A stretch of DNA of 64,000 nt from Rhodococcus triatomae (GCF_014217785.1 NZ_CP048814.1:1054001-1118000); one strand, 5' to 3'; shown: positions 1 through 11,940, numbered from the stretch's first letter. Notes: a model not told the origin generated them from the sequence alone. Translations and numbers: made by a program.

Positions 1-720
1 AAGACCGAACTCTGCCCGTCTGTCGAGACGATCAGCAATCGCCGACATGGACAGCTCGGCTCCGGACCCGTCAGCGGCACCGTGAATGGCATCGAAGATC
101 TCCGATCCTCGGAGGCGCTTACCGGCCGAGTTGATCCGATCGAAGATCTCGCGCAGAAGCCGTTCGTCGCCCTCGTCGATGACGGCGGCAGGAACCTCGA
201 CGTCTCTCAACAGCCCCGTCACCCGTTGAATATCCTCCGCAAACTCCGCCGCGTCGGGATTCTTCTGAAGCCAGGCGAACGCCCGGCCGAGGTCGAAGAG
301 ATCGGGCAGAGGGATTGCCAGCGAATCCCGCACGTCACGACTTAGGGCGAACTTCCGCTTCGCGAGCACGTAGGAAATCGCGAATCTCTCGTCATCGGAC
401 GCCACCGGATCGACTGCATTGACCAGGCTGGTGATCCGCTGCTGACCGTCGATGACCCACAGTGCATCCGATCTCGCCGCGGCGTCGACCTCGATCGCTC
501 CGATCGTCAGCAGGCCGGCGGGTGCGTCTCGACGCCAGAGGAGTGTGCCACCGAACGGGTAGCCACGGAGAATGCTGTCGAAGAGCGCCAGGACATCACT
601 CGCCGCCCACCGAAACGAGCGTTGGAACTCGGGGATCCTCACCTGCCCGGAACGCACCAAGGACACGAGATCCTGAATCCGGAACTTTTCGTTACGTGAC
701 CTGGTGGTGCTTTCAGTCAT
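1..720 (-). CDS. DUF262 (GmrSD N-terminal-like) protein, 3' end off window
   Basis: The reading frame is open from an ATG at 720 to the left edge, so the C-terminus is missing. The N-terminus begins MTESTTRSRNEKFRIQDLVS and carries the family hallmarks: an IPEFQRSFRW segment, a YPFGG segment and the DGQQRIT motif near residue 90, followed by an EIFDRINSAGKRL segment. DUF262 domains occur in GmrS/GmrSD-type modification-dependent restriction enzymes and in related ParB-like NTPases; the DGQQR motif is the presumed nucleotide-binding or hydrolysis element. Whether this copy is a defence enzyme cannot be judged because the partner domain (often DUF1524, HNH-like) would lie outside the window. 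It is separated by 111 bp from the ABC-F gene on the same strand and is probably not part of that operon. Confidence 0.85.
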   Translation of the reverse strand, partial: MTESTTRSRNEKFRIQDLVSLVRSGQVRIPEFQRSFRWAASDVLALFDSILRGYPFGGTLLWRRDAPAGLLTIGAIEVDAAARSDALWVIDGQQRITSLVNAVDPVASDDERFAISYVLAKRKFALSRDVRDSLAIPLPDLFDLGRAFAWLQKNPDAAEFAEDIQRVTGLLRDVEVPAAVIDEGDERLLREIFDRINSAGKRLRGSEIFDAIHGAADGSGAELSMSAIADRLDRRAEFGL

Positions 721-831
721 AGCAAATCCTCTCGCATACAGGCCATTATGGCATCTGTCACTCACATTTCCGGCTGCGCGGAAACCGCAAGAGACCTCCT
801 GCGACAGCATCCACGAAGGTGACGTATCCGA

Positions 832-2622
832 TCACTCGAGCTCTGCGGCGAGCTCCATCCAGCGTTCCTCCGTCGACTCCTTCTCCGCGACGACGCTCTT
901 GAGTTCGCCGTCGAGGCGTTGCAGCCGCTCGGGATCGGTCGCCGCCTCGGCCAGGCTCGCGTGCAGAGCGGTCTCCCGCTGGTCGAGCTTCGCGACGGCA
1001 CGTTCGAGGCGTGCCAGTTCCTTGCGCGCAGCTCGGTCGGCCGCCCCGTCCCGCACCGATTTCGTGGCGGAGCCGGCGGCCTGCGATGCCACGGACGGTG
1101 CCGCACTCGCCCCGGCTGCGGCGCGACGGCGCAGATACTCCTCGATCCCACCGGGGAGGTTGGTGAGCCGCCCGTCTCCGAACAGAGCCCAGGTCGAGTC
1201 CGCGATCCTCTCGATCAGGTACCGGTCGTGGCTGATCACCACCAGGGTCCCGGCCCACCCGTCGAGCAGATCCTCCAGTTGCTGGAGAGTGTCGATGTCG
1301 AGGTCGTTGGTCGGCTCGTCGAGCAGCAGCACGTTCGGTTCCGCCATCAACACCCGGGTGAGTTGCAGACGACGGCGCTCACCACCGGACAGGTCGCCCA
1401 CCGGAGTTCTCTGCCGAGCGGGCGTGAACCCGAGCCGCTCGGCCAGTTGCCCTGCCGACATCTCCTTGTCCCCCAGAGTGATCCGCTCGGCCACGTCCTT
1501 GACGGCATCGAGCACACGCATGTCGGTCGGCAGATCGTCCAACTCCTGACGGAGCCATCCGATGTGGACGGTCTGGCCCTGGATACGGCGACCGGCGACA
1601 GGTGAGGTGGCACCGGCCAGTGCCCGCAACAGCGTCGTCTTGCCCGAACCGTTGACGCCGACCAGGCCCACCCGTTCACCCGGACCCAGACGCCAGGTCA
1701 GATCGTCGACCAGAACACGCCCGTCCGGCGTCTCCAACCGCGCGTCCTCGAGCTCGACGACCACCCGGCCCAGACGGCGCTGAGCGAACGCCGCCAACTG
1801 GACGGAATCGCGCGGTGCGGGAACATCGGCGATCAGGGCCTCCGCGGCCTCGACCCGGTATCGCGGCTTGGACGTCCGGGCCTGCGGACCTCGACGCAGC
1901 CACGCGAGCTCCTTGCGAGCCAGGTTCCTCCGGCGTTCCTCCGACGCGTCGGCCTGCCGGGAGCGCTCGGCCCGGGCGAAGATCCAGTCGTTGTAGCCAC
2001 CCTCGTAACTCTCGACCTTGCCGCCCACCACCTCCCACGTGCGGGTGGCGACGGTGTCGAGGAACCAGCGGTCGTGGGTGACGACGACGAGCGCGCTGCG
2101 CCGCGACACCAGATGCTCGGCGAGCCACTGCACTCCCTCGACATCCAGGTGGTTGGTGGGCTCGTCGAGGACCAACAGATCCAGGTCCTGGACCAACGCC
2201 GCGGCGAGTGCCACTCGCCGGCGCTCGCCCCCCGACAGATTGTCGACCTCCGCATCCAGCCCGAGTTCGTCGATGCCGATTCCGGTGAGGATCGAACGGA
2301 TCCGGGCGTCGCCTGCCCACTCGTGATGCTCCACCCCGAGTGGACCGAGCACGATCTCGCCCACGGTCGAACCGGGCGGGAGGCTGCCTCGCTGGGTGAC
2401 GACCGCCATCCGCATTCCACCGACCCGGCTGACCCGACCCGAATCCGGCTGTTCGACACCGGCCAACACCTCGAGCATCGTCGTCTTGCCGCCGCCGTTG
2501 AGGCCCACGACCCCGATCCGCTCGCCCTCTTCGACGCCGAGCGACACCGAATCGAGCAGCGGGGCGATGCCGAAGGACTTCGACACCTGCTCGAGGTTGA
2601 TCAGATTGGCCATCGTCGTCAC
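832..2622 (-). CDS. ABC-F family ATP-binding protein
   Basis: Soluble protein of 596 residues with two ABC ATPase domains and no membrane segment, the ABC-F layout (EttA/Uup/ARE type) that acts on ribosomes rather than in transport. Visible motifs are Walker A GLNGGGKTT and GVNGSGKTT, signature LSGGERRR twice, and Walker B LLVLDEPTNHLD and VLLLDEPTNDLD. An Ala-rich linker leads to a charged C-terminal coiled coil of about 65 residues, typical of Uup-like members. The frame opens with GTG at 2622; an ATG at 2613 (MANLINLEQ) is an equally good start. It lies 45 bp downstream of ispE on the same strand, so the two are probably cotranscribed. A translation-factor or stress role is more likely than drug resistance, but the sequence alone cannot tell. 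Confidence 0.93.
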   Translation of the reverse strand: MTTMANLINLEQVSKSFGIAPLLDSVSLGVEEGERIGVVGLNGGGKTTMLEVLAGVEQPDSGRVSRVGGMRMAVVTQRGSLPPGSTVGEIVLGPLGVEHHEWAGDARIRSILTGIGIDELGLDAEVDNLSGGERRRVALAAALVQDLDLLVLDEPTNHLDVEGVQWLAEHLVSRRSALVVVTHDRWFLDTVATRTWEVVGGKVESYEGGYNDWIFARAERSRQADASEERRRNLARKELAWLRRGPQARTSKPRYRVEAAEALIADVPAPRDSVQLAAFAQRRLGRVVVELEDARLETPDGRVLVDDLTWRLGPGERVGLVGVNGSGKTTLLRALAGATSPVAGRRIQGQTVHIGWLRQELDDLPTDMRVLDAVKDVAERITLGDKEMSAGQLAERLGFTPARQRTPVGDLSGGERRRLQLTRVLMAEPNVLLLDEPTNDLDIDTLQQLEDLLDGWAGTLVVISHDRYLIERIADSTWALFGDGRLTNLPGGIEEYLRRRAAAGASAAPSVASQAAGSATKSVRDGAADRAARKELARLERAVAKLDQRETALHASLAEAATDPERLQRLDGELKSVVAEKESTEERWMELAAELE

Positions 2623-2667
2623 ATCTTCTTTCTCTGGAGTTGCAGACCGGAATGCGGGTTCACGCCG

Positions 2668-3597
2668 TCAGTGCTGCGATTCGTCGTCGTCGAGCCGCGC
2701 GCCGTGCACCGGGCCGTCCGCGACCCGCACCGTGCGGGCCACCCCGGCCCCGGCCAGTTCGGCACTCACCTCCACCGCGGTGTCGCGATCGGCACACAGG
2801 AACGCGCACGTGGGACCGGAGCCGGAGACGATGCCCGCGAGGGCACCCGCGGCCACACCGGCGCGCAGGGTGCGCCGCAGACCCGGCTGCAGGGACAGTG
2901 CCGCCGCCTGCAGGTCGTTGCCGAGCAGGGGGGCGAGCGCCGCCGCGTCGCCCACCGCCAGCGCCTGCATCAACGCCTGGGGATCGTCGACTCGGGGCGG
3001 GTCACCCGCGGCACGGAGCCGGTCCAGCTCGCGGAACACCGCGGGAGTGCTCAGGCCGTCCTTCGCCAGAGCCAGCACCCAGTGGAAGGTGTTACGGGCG
3101 AGCACCGGCAGCAGCTTCTCGCCCCTGCCGGTTCCCAGGGCCGTACCGCCGTGCAGGCAGAAGGGGACATCGCTGCCGAGGCGTGCCGCATAGCGGTCGA
3201 GTTCGAGCCGTGTGAGGCCCAGGCTCCACAGTTCGTCGAGTGCGACGAGGGTGGCCGCGGCGTCGGCGCTGCCCCCCGCCATGCCGCCCGCGACCGGGAT
3301 GCCCTTGTCGATCGTGATCGCCACGTGCGGGGGCCGCCCGGACGCCTCGGCGAGCATCTCCGCCGCCTGCCAGACCAGGTTCGTGTGATCGGACGGCACC
3401 TGCGCCGCGTCCTCACCCCGCACCTCGACCCGCAGCTCCGCCGCAGGGACGACCGCGACCGTGTCCGCGAGCGAGAGCGCCTGGAACACCGTCGTCAGCT
3501 CGTGGTAGCCGTCGTCGCGCAGGTCACCCACGGACAGGTGGAGATTGACCTTGGACGGAGCCCGGACGACCACGGGGCGATGAACGACGGAAAGCAC
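2668..3597 (-). CDS. ispE: 4-diphosphocytidyl-2-C-methyl-D-erythritol kinase
   Basis: GHMP kinase of the non-mevalonate isoprenoid pathway; it phosphorylates the 2-hydroxyl of CDP-methylerythritol with ATP. The 309-residue product shows APSKVNLHL near the N-terminus, the ATP-loop [27 protein letters not shown] and a C-terminal [10 protein letters not shown] motif, all characteristic of IspE. The start is GTG at 3597 because an AAGGTGG ribosome site lies 6 bases upstream and the homologous N-terminus begins there; the same frame stays open far upstream, but only as a high-GC artefact. In mycobacteria ispE follows rsmA directly; here about 2.5 kb (WYL regulator, membrane protein, csp) separates them. 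Confidence 0.95.
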   Translation of the reverse strand: MLSVVHRPVVVRAPSKVNLHLSVGDLRDDGYHELTTVFQALSLADTVAVVPAAELRVEVRGEDAAQVPSDHTNLVWQAAEMLAEASGRPPHVAITIDKGIPVAGGMAGGSADAAATLVALDELWSLGLTRLELDRYAARLGSDVPFCLHGGTALGTGRGEKLLPVLARNTFHWVLALAKDGLSTPAVFRELDRLRAAGDPPRVDDPQALMQALAVGDAAALAPLLGNDLQAAALSLQPGLRRTLRAGVAAGALAGIVSGSGPTCAFLCADRDTAVEVSAELAGAGVARTVRVADGPVHGARLDDDESQH

Positions 3598-3714
3598 AAT
3601 GATCCACCTTAGTTCCCCCAGGTGAGCCTCGCCGAACCGACGAACGCGGGAAGACACCGACGAACCGGTCAACGAGGACGGGAATCGTCCGCATTCTCTG
3701 GCAGGGTGACCCTC

Positions 3715-4683
3715 ATGCGCGAGACGTCGGCGAGATTGCTCAGGATGTTGTCCCTGTTGCAGATGCGGAAGGAATGGTCCGGCTCCGAACTCGCGGAGCG
3801 GCTGGCCATCACTCCCCGCACGGTGCGACGGGACATCGAGAAGCTGCGTGACCTCGGCTATCCGGTGGACTCGGCCGTCGGAGTCGGTGGGGGCTACCGC
3901 CTGGGTGCGGGCGCCGAGATGCCGCCGCTCCTCCTCGACGACGACGAGGTGGTCGCTGTCGCCTTCGGCCTGCAGTCCGGCGCCTCCGGCTCCGTGGTCG
4001 GTATCGGCGACGCGTCGATGCGTGCCCTGGCGAAGCTCCGGCAGGTGATGCCGTCCCGGCTTCGGCATCGCCTGGCCGCCCTCGAGGTGGACGTCGTCGC
4101 GCGCGGGCCCGCCGCGAGCGCCGTGGACGCGTCGACGCTCGCCGCGGTCGCCTCGGTGTGCCACAACCGCGAACGGCTCCGTTTCGACTACCGCACGTAC
4201 GACGGGCAGGAGAGCCGCCGTGAGGTGGAGCCCTACCGGCTGGTGCGCTCGGGTATGCGCTGGTATCTCGTGGCGTGGGACCTCGACCGGGAGGACTGGC
4301 GCTCGTTCCGCATCGATCGGCTGACTCCGAAGATCCCGACCGGCCCCCGGTACGTCCCGCGCGAGCTTCCGGACGGCGGCGCTGCCGCTTTCGTCGCCCG
4401 CGGCATCGAGCGGGCAACCACCCACGCTCAGGCGCAGATCCTGCTCCATGCCCCGTTCGAGCGCATCGCGCCGATGATCCACGAGGACTGGGCAACCCTG
4501 GAGGAACGTCCCGACGACCGCTGTGCCGTCCACCTCCGCGGCGAGTCTCTGCGCTCGATTGCCAACTGGCTCAGCGCATTCGAGGTCGATTTCACCATCG
4601 AGAGCCCGGAGGAGCTGCGTGTCGAGGCCCGAGCGGTGGCCGAGGAACACCGCCGGCTGGCGGACCGTTACGGTGGCGCGTGA
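3715..4683 (+). CDS. WYL-domain transcriptional regulator (DeoR-type HTH)
   Basis: Protein of 322 residues with an N-terminal winged helix ([20 protein letters not shown], then an [20 protein letters not shown] recognition segment). A WYL domain follows around residues 140-230, with [19 protein letters not shown] and [21 protein letters not shown], and a C-terminal extension closes it. WYL domains sense small molecules or nucleic acid ligands, and actinobacterial members include PafBC-like DNA-damage regulators, although this protein looks like the generic single-HTH type. ATG at 3715 is chosen with AGGGTG 7 bases upstream; in-frame codons further upstream lack a ribosome site. It is divergent from ispE with a 117-bp shared promoter region, so autoregulation or control of ispE is possible but not shown. 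Confidence 0.9.
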   Translation: MRETSARLLRMLSLLQMRKEWSGSELAERLAITPRTVRRDIEKLRDLGYPVDSAVGVGGGYRLGAGAEMPPLLLDDDEVVAVAFGLQSGASGSVVGIGDASMRALAKLRQVMPSRLRHRLAALEVDVVARGPAASAVDASTLAAVASVCHNRERLRFDYRTYDGQESRREVEPYRLVRSGMRWYLVAWDLDREDWRSFRIDRLTPKIPTGPRYVPRELPDGGAAAFVARGIERATTHAQAQILLHAPFERIAPMIHEDWATLEERPDDRCAVHLRGESLRSIANWLSAFEVDFTIESPEELRVEARAVAEEHRRLADRYGGA

Positions 4684-4725
4684 TCGCAGCCACGCACGGT
4701 TCACGGAAAGGTCGGTACATCGGGG

Positions 4726-5223
4726 ATGTCGGGGATGTCGGGTACCCGAAACGTTGTCGGGAACGTCACTGCCGAAGGAGTCGCGGCGCCGCGGGCGCCG
4801 GGGGCGCCGGGGCCGCCGGCCCACCGGGACAGGGCGTTGCGGTGGGGCCATGCCGCACTCGGCGCGACCACCGTGGTGATCGCAGCATGCTCGCTCGCCT
4901 TCCTCTGCACGATCGAAGATGACGCGGGAGCAACCGAATGGGTGTGGCCGCAACCGTATTCGCCGTCCTGGTTCGCCGCGGCCGCCGCGGTGGCCGTCGC
5001 GGGATGGGCAGTACTCGTCACCCGCCTGTTGCTCGGCCGCGACGCGAGCCCGCGTCCCACCGCCGCCGCTCTCACCCTGGCAGCGGCCGCGACACTCGGC
5101 GCCTGCGGGGTCTACGCCCTCGCGGTTCCGACGGCGCCGGCCGGGATGCAACTGTGGCTCGTCTGCGCGATGAACCTGGGATACCAAGGCGCGCATCTAC
5201 GTTCGTTGCCGCCACGGTCGTGA
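4726..5223 (+). CDS. Small integral membrane protein, unknown
   Basis: I do not recognise the family. The 165-residue product has a Pro/Ala/Gly-rich cytoplasmic head, then about three hydrophobic segments at residues 45-62, 83-103 and 115-135, with a Trp/Pro-rich loop (WVWPQPYSP) between the first two. The sequence is strongly Ala-rich. Two tandem start options, 4726 and 4735, lie inside a repeated GGGGATGTC motif, each preceded by GGGG. It follows the WYL regulator by 42 bp on the same strand and may be cotranscribed. Codon third positions are GC-rich like the neighbours, which supports a real gene. Confidence 0.6.
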   Translation: MSGMSGTRNVVGNVTAEGVAAPRAPGAPGPPAHRDRALRWGHAALGATTVVIAACSLAFLCTIEDDAGATEWVWPQPYSPSWFAAAAAVAVAGWAVLVTRLLLGRDASPRPTAAALTLAAAATLGACGVYALAVPTAPAGMQLWLVCAMNLGYQGAHLRSLPPRS

Positions 5224-5260
5224 CCGCCCGAACGTGACCGACTCACGTTCTCCGAAGACA

Positions 5261-5295
5261 ACTCAGGCCCCGCTCGATTCGAGCGGGGCCTGAGT
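5261..5295. terminator. Strong hairpin terminator between convergent genes
   Basis: A 17-bp perfect stem, ACTCAGGCCCCGCTCGA and its complement around a single T, sits 14 bp past the csp stop and 38 bp past the membrane protein stop. It can end transcription from both sides. Confidence 0.85.
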
Positions 5296-5308
5296 GTGGA
5301 TCAGCGAA

Positions 5309-5512
5309 TCAGATCGCGGTCACGCCGGTGGCCTGCGGGCCCTTCTGGCCCTGGCCGATCTCGAACGAGACGCGCTGGTTCTCGTCGAGCGAGCGGAAGC
5401 CGCCGCTCTGGATCTCCGAGTAGTGAACGAAGACGTCGGCGCTGCCGTCGTCGGGAGCAATGAAGCCGAACCCCTTCTCGGAGTTGAACCACTTCACGGT
5501 GCCCTCAGCCAT
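5309..5512 (-). CDS. Cold shock protein, CspA family
   Basis: A complete 67-residue cold shock domain: [20 protein letters not shown] with RNP1 (KGFGFI) and RNP2 (VFVHYSEI). It is a single-stranded nucleic acid binding RNA chaperone. A GAGAGG ribosome site lies 8 bases before the ATG. A bidirectional hairpin terminator follows and a long AT-richer leader precedes it, so it is a monocistronic gene. The leader contains an inverted repeat described separately. Confidence 0.95.
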   Translation of the reverse strand: MAEGTVKWFNSEKGFGFIAPDDGSADVFVHYSEIQSGGFRSLDENQRVSFEIGQGQKGPQATGVTAI

Positions 5513-5610
5513 TTTTGTAACCTCTCTGGCATGTCACGGCGGGCGGCCGGTCGGCCACCCGAGTCGTCTCATACGAGACGTTTGCGGAACTTCCAGGGGA
5601 GGATGTCCAA

Positions 5611-5637
5611 ACGCTCGCACTATCGATTTGCGAGCGT
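5611..5637 (-). promoter_or_regulatory. Inverted repeat in the csp leader
   Basis: ACGCTCGCA and TGCGAGCGT form perfect 9-bp arms around a 9-base spacer, about 100 bases before the csp start codon. It could be an mRNA leader stem-loop or an operator. Cold-shock mRNAs often carry structured leaders; this particular role is inference. Confidence 0.45.
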
Positions 5638-5759
5638 GGGAAACACAACACAAAACTTACGACCACGCATAGTCAACCACATCTGCGGCGCCTTGGCGAG
5701 CCCAACCCGGAAAAACGCCGGGACCAGGCCCCCTGGGCCCCTCCACACCCGGAAATCCC

Positions 5760-5803
5760 GTCAAGGAACCTCGTTGACGTAGTCAAGGAATCTCGTTGAC
5801 GTA
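5760..5803. repeat. 22-bp tandem direct repeat, two copies
   Basis: Two head-to-tail 22-bp units (5760-5781 and 5782-5803) differ at one base. The second unit encodes the last residues and stop of the small minus-strand reading frame at 5783-6049, so its 3' end has been duplicated. Confidence 0.8.
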
Positions 5804-6049
5804 GATGCTCAGCGCGACGGGAGCAGCGATCGACAGTCCCGGAACGATCGACGGCTGACCCGGGAGCGCCGTGAGCACTCGTGCGACGGTGACCACCACG
5901 TTTCCGGCCCCGGTGTCGACGACCCGCTCGTCCCGGTTCCCGATCGCGGAGCCGAAGTCCTCCGGCACTCGGTACCCACCGGACGCACCCGTGGACACGT
6001 TGTACCACTGGACCGCGAGATCGCCGTGCACGTCGACGACAGAGGCCAC
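5783..6049 (-). CDS. Short reading frame, possible remnant of a secreted protein
   Basis: An 88-residue frame starting at GTG 6049 contains AVQWYNVSTGASG and an LPGQPSIVPGLSIAAP segment, reminiscent of small exported Nocardiaceae proteins, but no signal peptide is present. Upstream the frame continues without a stop to the rsmA stop codon at 6101, adding only FVPDVPCADCAALHR. It may be a 5'-truncated pseudogene of an exported protein or a genuine small gene in the rsmA transcript. No convincing ribosome site was seen. Its C-terminal end is duplicated in the adjacent tandem repeat. Confidence 0.35.
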   Translation of the reverse strand: MASVVDVHGDLAVQWYNVSTGASGGYRVPEDFGSAIGNRDERVVDTGAGNVVVTVARVLTALPGQPSIVPGLSIAAPVALSIYVNEIP

Positions 6050-6100
6050 CCGGTGAAGAGCAGCGCAGTCAGCGCAGGGGACGTCCGGGACGAATTCCGT

Positions 6101-7015
6101 TCACTCGGTTCCGGCGAGGCGCACGAAGGCCTCGACGTCGAGTTTCTCTCCCCGCTCGGTGGGATCGATCCCGGCTGCGCGCAGCCTGCGCTCGGCCTCG
6201 GCGGGCGACCCGGCCCAACCGGAGAGGGCGGCCCGCAGCGTCTTGCGCCGCTGAGCGAAGGCCGCATCGACCACGGTGAACACCGAGCGCCGGTGCGCCG
6301 CATCCTGCGGCCACGGCGCCTCGGGATAGCGATCGATACGTACCAGCCCGGATTCCACCTGCGGCACCGGCCAGAACACGGCTCGCCCCACCGCGCCGGC
6401 ACGCTTCACGCGTCCGAAGAAGTTCGCCTTCACGCTCGGAATCCCGTAGATCTTGCCGCCAGGGGTGGCGGCGAGCCGATCCGCCACCTCGGACTGCACC
6501 ATCACCAGTGCGGTGCGCAGCGAAGGCACCTCCGCGAGCAGGTGCAGCAGGACGGGGACGGCGACGTTGTAGGGCAGATTCGCGACCAGTGCCGTCGGCG
6601 CTCCGGGAATCCGCTCCGCACTCACCCGCATTGCGTCCTCGCCGACGACCGACAGGCGGTCCGCCAGTTCCGGCGCACGGTCCGCGACGGTGTTCGGCAG
6701 GCGCGCAGCAAGATTCGGGTCGATCTCCACCGCGACGACCCGGTCGACGACGTCGAGCAACGCCAGCGTGAGTGAACCCAGACCGGGACCCACCTCGAGG
6801 ACGACGTCGTCCCGCCCCACGCCGGCCGCCGCGACGATACGCCGGACGGTGTTCGCGTCGTGGACGAAGTTCTGGCCGAGGGTCTTGGTCGGACGGACAC
6901 CGAACTCCTCGGCGAGCGTGCGGACCTCGGCGGGGCCCAGCAGTGCTGCCCGCCCACGCGGGGCGGTCGGATCGGCGGCGGGTGTGCTGCCGGCGGTGGA
7001 TTCGGCGTCGGTCAC
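6101..7015 (-). CDS. rsmA: 16S rRNA dimethyladenosine transferase RsmA/KsgA
   Basis: Dimethylates the two adjacent adenosines near the 3' end of 16S rRNA using SAM, a late step of 30S maturation. The 304-residue product shows [10 protein letters not shown], the SAM site [15 protein letters not shown], the VAVEIDP acidic loop, and the catalytic NLPYNVAVP motif, and its C-terminal domain is of the usual length. An N-terminal extension of about 28 residues is Ala/Pro-rich. The start is GTG at 7015. It is 25 bp behind rpfB, so the rpfB-rpfB-rsmA genes form an operon, as in mycobacteria. Confidence 0.96.
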   Translation of the reverse strand: MTDAESTAGSTPAADPTAPRGRAALLGPAEVRTLAEEFGVRPTKTLGQNFVHDANTVRRIVAAAGVGRDDVVLEVGPGLGSLTLALLDVVDRVVAVEIDPNLAARLPNTVADRAPELADRLSVVGEDAMRVSAERIPGAPTALVANLPYNVAVPVLLHLLAEVPSLRTALVMVQSEVADRLAATPGGKIYGIPSVKANFFGRVKRAGAVGRAVFWPVPQVESGLVRIDRYPEAPWPQDAAHRRSVFTVVDAAFAQRRKTLRAALSGWAGSPAEAERRLRAAGIDPTERGEKLDVEAFVRLAGTE

Positions 7016-7040
7016 CCGGAGAACTTAACCCACGCGCCGG

Positions 7041-9365
<2,325 letters not shown>

Positions 9366-9528
9366 TTATCTGGCAACTGGGTGCGTTCTACCAGGCTGTT
9401 CGATAACGAAACGGACATCACGGGCCGATGAAACGTCACCGTCCGAGATCGGCGCGTTCGCCTGCAGCTGGGCGAGTCGGCAGTAGGTTCTCGGAGGTTC
9501 CACTCGAGTACGTGTCCGACGAAAGCTG

Positions 9529-11007
9529 GTGTCACCCGTGAGCACAGGAAGCGCTCCTCCCACTCCCCCGTCCCGCCCCCGCAGGCGCCCGACGTGGCTT
9601 CTGCCCCTGCTCGTCCTGGCTCTGCTCACCGGGTTCTTCGCCCCGCACCTCGCCGCGGCCCAGCCGGGACGCACCTACACGATCGCGACCGACATCACCT
9701 TCGCGCCGTTCGAGTTCCAGGACGAGAGCGGCAACTTCGTCGGCATCGACATCGATCTGCTCGAAGCGATCGCGGACGACCAGGGTTTCCAGGTCGACAT
9801 CCGACCGCTCGGGTTCGACGCAGCCCTCCAGGCGGTGCAGTCCGGGCAGGCGGACGGGGTGATCGCCGGCATGTCGATCACCGACGAGCGACGGAGCGTC
9901 TTCGATTTCTCGGATCCGTACTTCGAGTCCGGCACCCAGATGGCAGTGCTCGAGTCGAACGACGCCGTGACCTCGTACGCGGACCTGCGCGGACAGCGCG
10001 TCGCGGTGAAGAACGGCACCGAGGGGGCCGCGTTCGCCGAGTCCATCAAGGACGAGTTCGGCTTCTCCACCATCTACTTCGCCGACTCGGCGAGCATGTA
10101 CGACGAGGTGCGTACGGGAAACTCGGTGGCGATCTTCGACGACTACCCCGTTCTCGCGTACGGCATCACCCAGGGCAACGGCTTCAAGACCGTCACCGAG
10201 AAGGAGGCCGGCAGCGAGTACGGCTTCGCCGTCAACCGGGGCCAGAACGCCGAGCTCCTGGAGATGTTCGATGCGGGGCTGCAGAACCTGCGGGATTCCG
10301 GTGAGTACGACGAGATCGTCGACCGCTACCTCGGAGCCGGTGCGAGCTCGGCCGACAACTCGATTCTCGGGCTGCTGAAGAGCACGTATCCGCAGTTGCT
10401 GAAGGGCCTGTGGCTGACGATCGTGCTGTCGGTGGTCTCGATCGCCATCGCACTGGTGCTGGGCGGGATCTTCGGGCTGATGCGCGTGTCACGCCACATC
10501 GTGCTCCGCGGCATCGGCACCACCTACGTGGACATCTTCCGAGGCACTCCACTGCTGGTCCAGGCGTTCTTCATCTACTTCGGCATACCCGCGGCCATGG
10601 GATTCCAGATGTCGGCGTTCACCGCGGGAATCATCACCCTCTCGCTCAACGCCGGCGCCTACATGGCCGAGATCGTGCGCGGCGGCATCCTGTCGGTCGA
10701 CAAGGGCCAGATGGAGGCGTCCCGCAGCCTGGGGATCAGCTACCTCAAGTCCATGCGCAAGGTCGTGATGCCGCAGGCGATCCGCACGATGATCCCGTCG
10801 TACATCAATCAGTTCGTCATCACGCTCAAGGACACGTCGATCCTGTCCGTGATCGGACTGGCCGAACTCACCCAGACCGGGCGCATCATCATCGCCCGCA
10901 ACTTCCAGTCCTTCAACATGTGGCTCATCATCGCTGTGATGTACTTCATCATCATCATGGCCCTGACGAAGCTGTCGAACCGCCTCGAGAAGAGGATCAA
11001 CACATGA
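9529..11007 (+). CDS. Amino acid ABC transporter, substrate-binding and permease fusion
   Basis: Single 492-residue polypeptide joining a family 3 solute-binding domain to a polar amino acid permease, as in GlnP-type proteins. A signal/anchor segment lies near residues 23-42. The binding domain at about 47-265 shows [15 protein letters not shown] and [14 protein letters not shown]. The permease part at about 285-490 carries the EAA loop [20 protein letters not shown]. The substrate is probably glutamine or another polar amino acid; a C4-dicarboxylate amino acid is not excluded. The start is GTG at 9529 or GTG at 9538. It overlaps the ATPase gene by 4 bp (ATGA). Confidence 0.93.
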   Translation: MSPVSTGSAPPTPPSRPRRRPTWLLPLLVLALLTGFFAPHLAAAQPGRTYTIATDITFAPFEFQDESGNFVGIDIDLLEAIADDQGFQVDIRPLGFDAALQAVQSGQADGVIAGMSITDERRSVFDFSDPYFESGTQMAVLESNDAVTSYADLRGQRVAVKNGTEGAAFAESIKDEFGFSTIYFADSASMYDEVRTGNSVAIFDDYPVLAYGITQGNGFKTVTEKEAGSEYGFAVNRGQNAELLEMFDAGLQNLRDSGEYDEIVDRYLGAGASSADNSILGLLKSTYPQLLKGLWLTIVLSVVSIAIALVLGGIFGLMRVSRHIVLRGIGTTYVDIFRGTPLLVQAFFIYFGIPAAMGFQMSAFTAGIITLSLNAGAYMAEIVRGGILSVDKGQMEASRSLGISYLKSMRKVVMPQAIRTMIPSYINQFVITLKDTSILSVIGLAELTQTGRIIIARNFQSFNMWLIIAVMYFIIIMALTKLSNRLEKRINT

Positions 11008-11768
11008 CCGCGCCGAACGAGTCGTCACCGGTGACGGCCGAACCCAAGATCCGCGTCCGCGGCCTGAAGAAGGCCTTCGGCGACAACTTGGTCCTGGACG
11101 GAATCGACATCGACATCGCCTCCGGCGAGGTCGTGTGCGTCATCGGCCCGTCCGGCTCCGGGAAGAGCACCTTCCTCCGCTGCCTCAACCGCCTCGAGGA
11201 CATCACCGGCGGCTCGGTGATCGTCGACGGCACCGATGTGAGCGATCCCAAGGTGGACATCGACCGGGTACGCCAGCACATCGGCATGGTGTTCCAGCAC
11301 TTCAATCTGTTTCCGCACATGACAGCCGTCGAGAACGTGATGCTGGGCCCGGTGCAGACCAAGACAGCGACCAAGGACGAGGCCCGCGAGCGCGCCGTAC
11401 GCCTGCTCGGTCAGGTCGGTCTCGCGGAGAAGGTCGACGCGAGACCGGCCCAGCTGTCGGGCGGACAGAAGCAGCGGGTGGCCATCGCCCGCGCGCTCGC
11501 GATGCAGCCCGAGGTCATGCTCTTCGACGAGGCCACCAGTGCTCTGGACCCGGAGATGGTCGGCGAGGTACTCCAGGTCCTCCGCGACCTCGCACAGGGC
11601 GGCATGACGATGGTCGTCGTCACCCACGAGATGGGGTTCGCGCGTGAGGTCTCGGACCGGGTGATCTTCATGGCCGACGGGAACATCGTGGAGGAGGCGC
11701 CGCCGGCCGCCCTCTTCGGCGACCCCCAGCAACCACGCACGCGGGACTTCCTCGCGAAGGTGCTCTGA
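11004..11768 (+). CDS. Polar amino acid ABC transporter ATPase (GlnQ-like)
   Basis: A 254-residue ATPase with Walker [11 protein letters not shown]-loop [14 protein letters not shown], signature [15 protein letters not shown], Walker [15 protein letters not shown] and the switch His in VVVTHEM. It energises the preceding fused binding-permease protein. Its ATG at 11004 overlaps the upstream stop, so translation is coupled. It ends opposite the doxX gene, with a cruciform repeat between them. Confidence 0.95.
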   Translation: MTAPNESSPVTAEPKIRVRGLKKAFGDNLVLDGIDIDIASGEVVCVIGPSGSGKSTFLRCLNRLEDITGGSVIVDGTDVSDPKVDIDRVRQHIGMVFQHFNLFPHMTAVENVMLGPVQTKTATKDEARERAVRLLGQVGLAEKVDARPAQLSGGQKQRVAIARALAMQPEVMLFDEATSALDPEMVGEVLQVLRDLAQGGMTMVVVTHEMGFAREVSDRVIFMADGNIVEEAPPAALFGDPQQPRTRDFLAKVL

Positions 11769-11830
11769 CCGGGGCCTCGCGAGATCCTCTCGAGCCCCTT
11801 CCCTCCACTCCCGCTCCCCACCCCCTCGTG

Positions 11831-11879
11831 GGTGAATGGACCATTCGCCTCGTCAGACCGGGCGAATGGTCCACTCACC
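11831..11879. terminator. Long inverted repeat between convergent genes
   Basis: Arms of 19 bp (GGTGAATGGACCATTCGCC and its near complement, 18 of 19 matching) enclose an 11-base loop. Each arm contains its own palindrome, GAATGG-A-CCATTC, so a cruciform is possible. Its position between the glnQ-like and doxX stops fits a bidirectional terminator or a dispersed intergenic repeat. Confidence 0.65.
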
Positions 11880-11940
11880 CAGGAGATCAGGGGGGCGGGG
11901 ATCAGGGGGCGGGACCAGGCGAGAGGGAGAGCGTGAGGGG

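Noticed and set aside
832-2622. ABC-F protein as an antibiotic resistance factor
   Set aside because: Nothing in its neighbourhood or motifs separates it from housekeeping ABC-F proteins; linkage with ispE suggests a core gene.
2668-5196. ispE apparently extended to 842 codons
   Set aside because: Only the last 309 codons match IspE, and they have their own ribosome site and GTG. The extension is antisense to the WYL and membrane protein genes.
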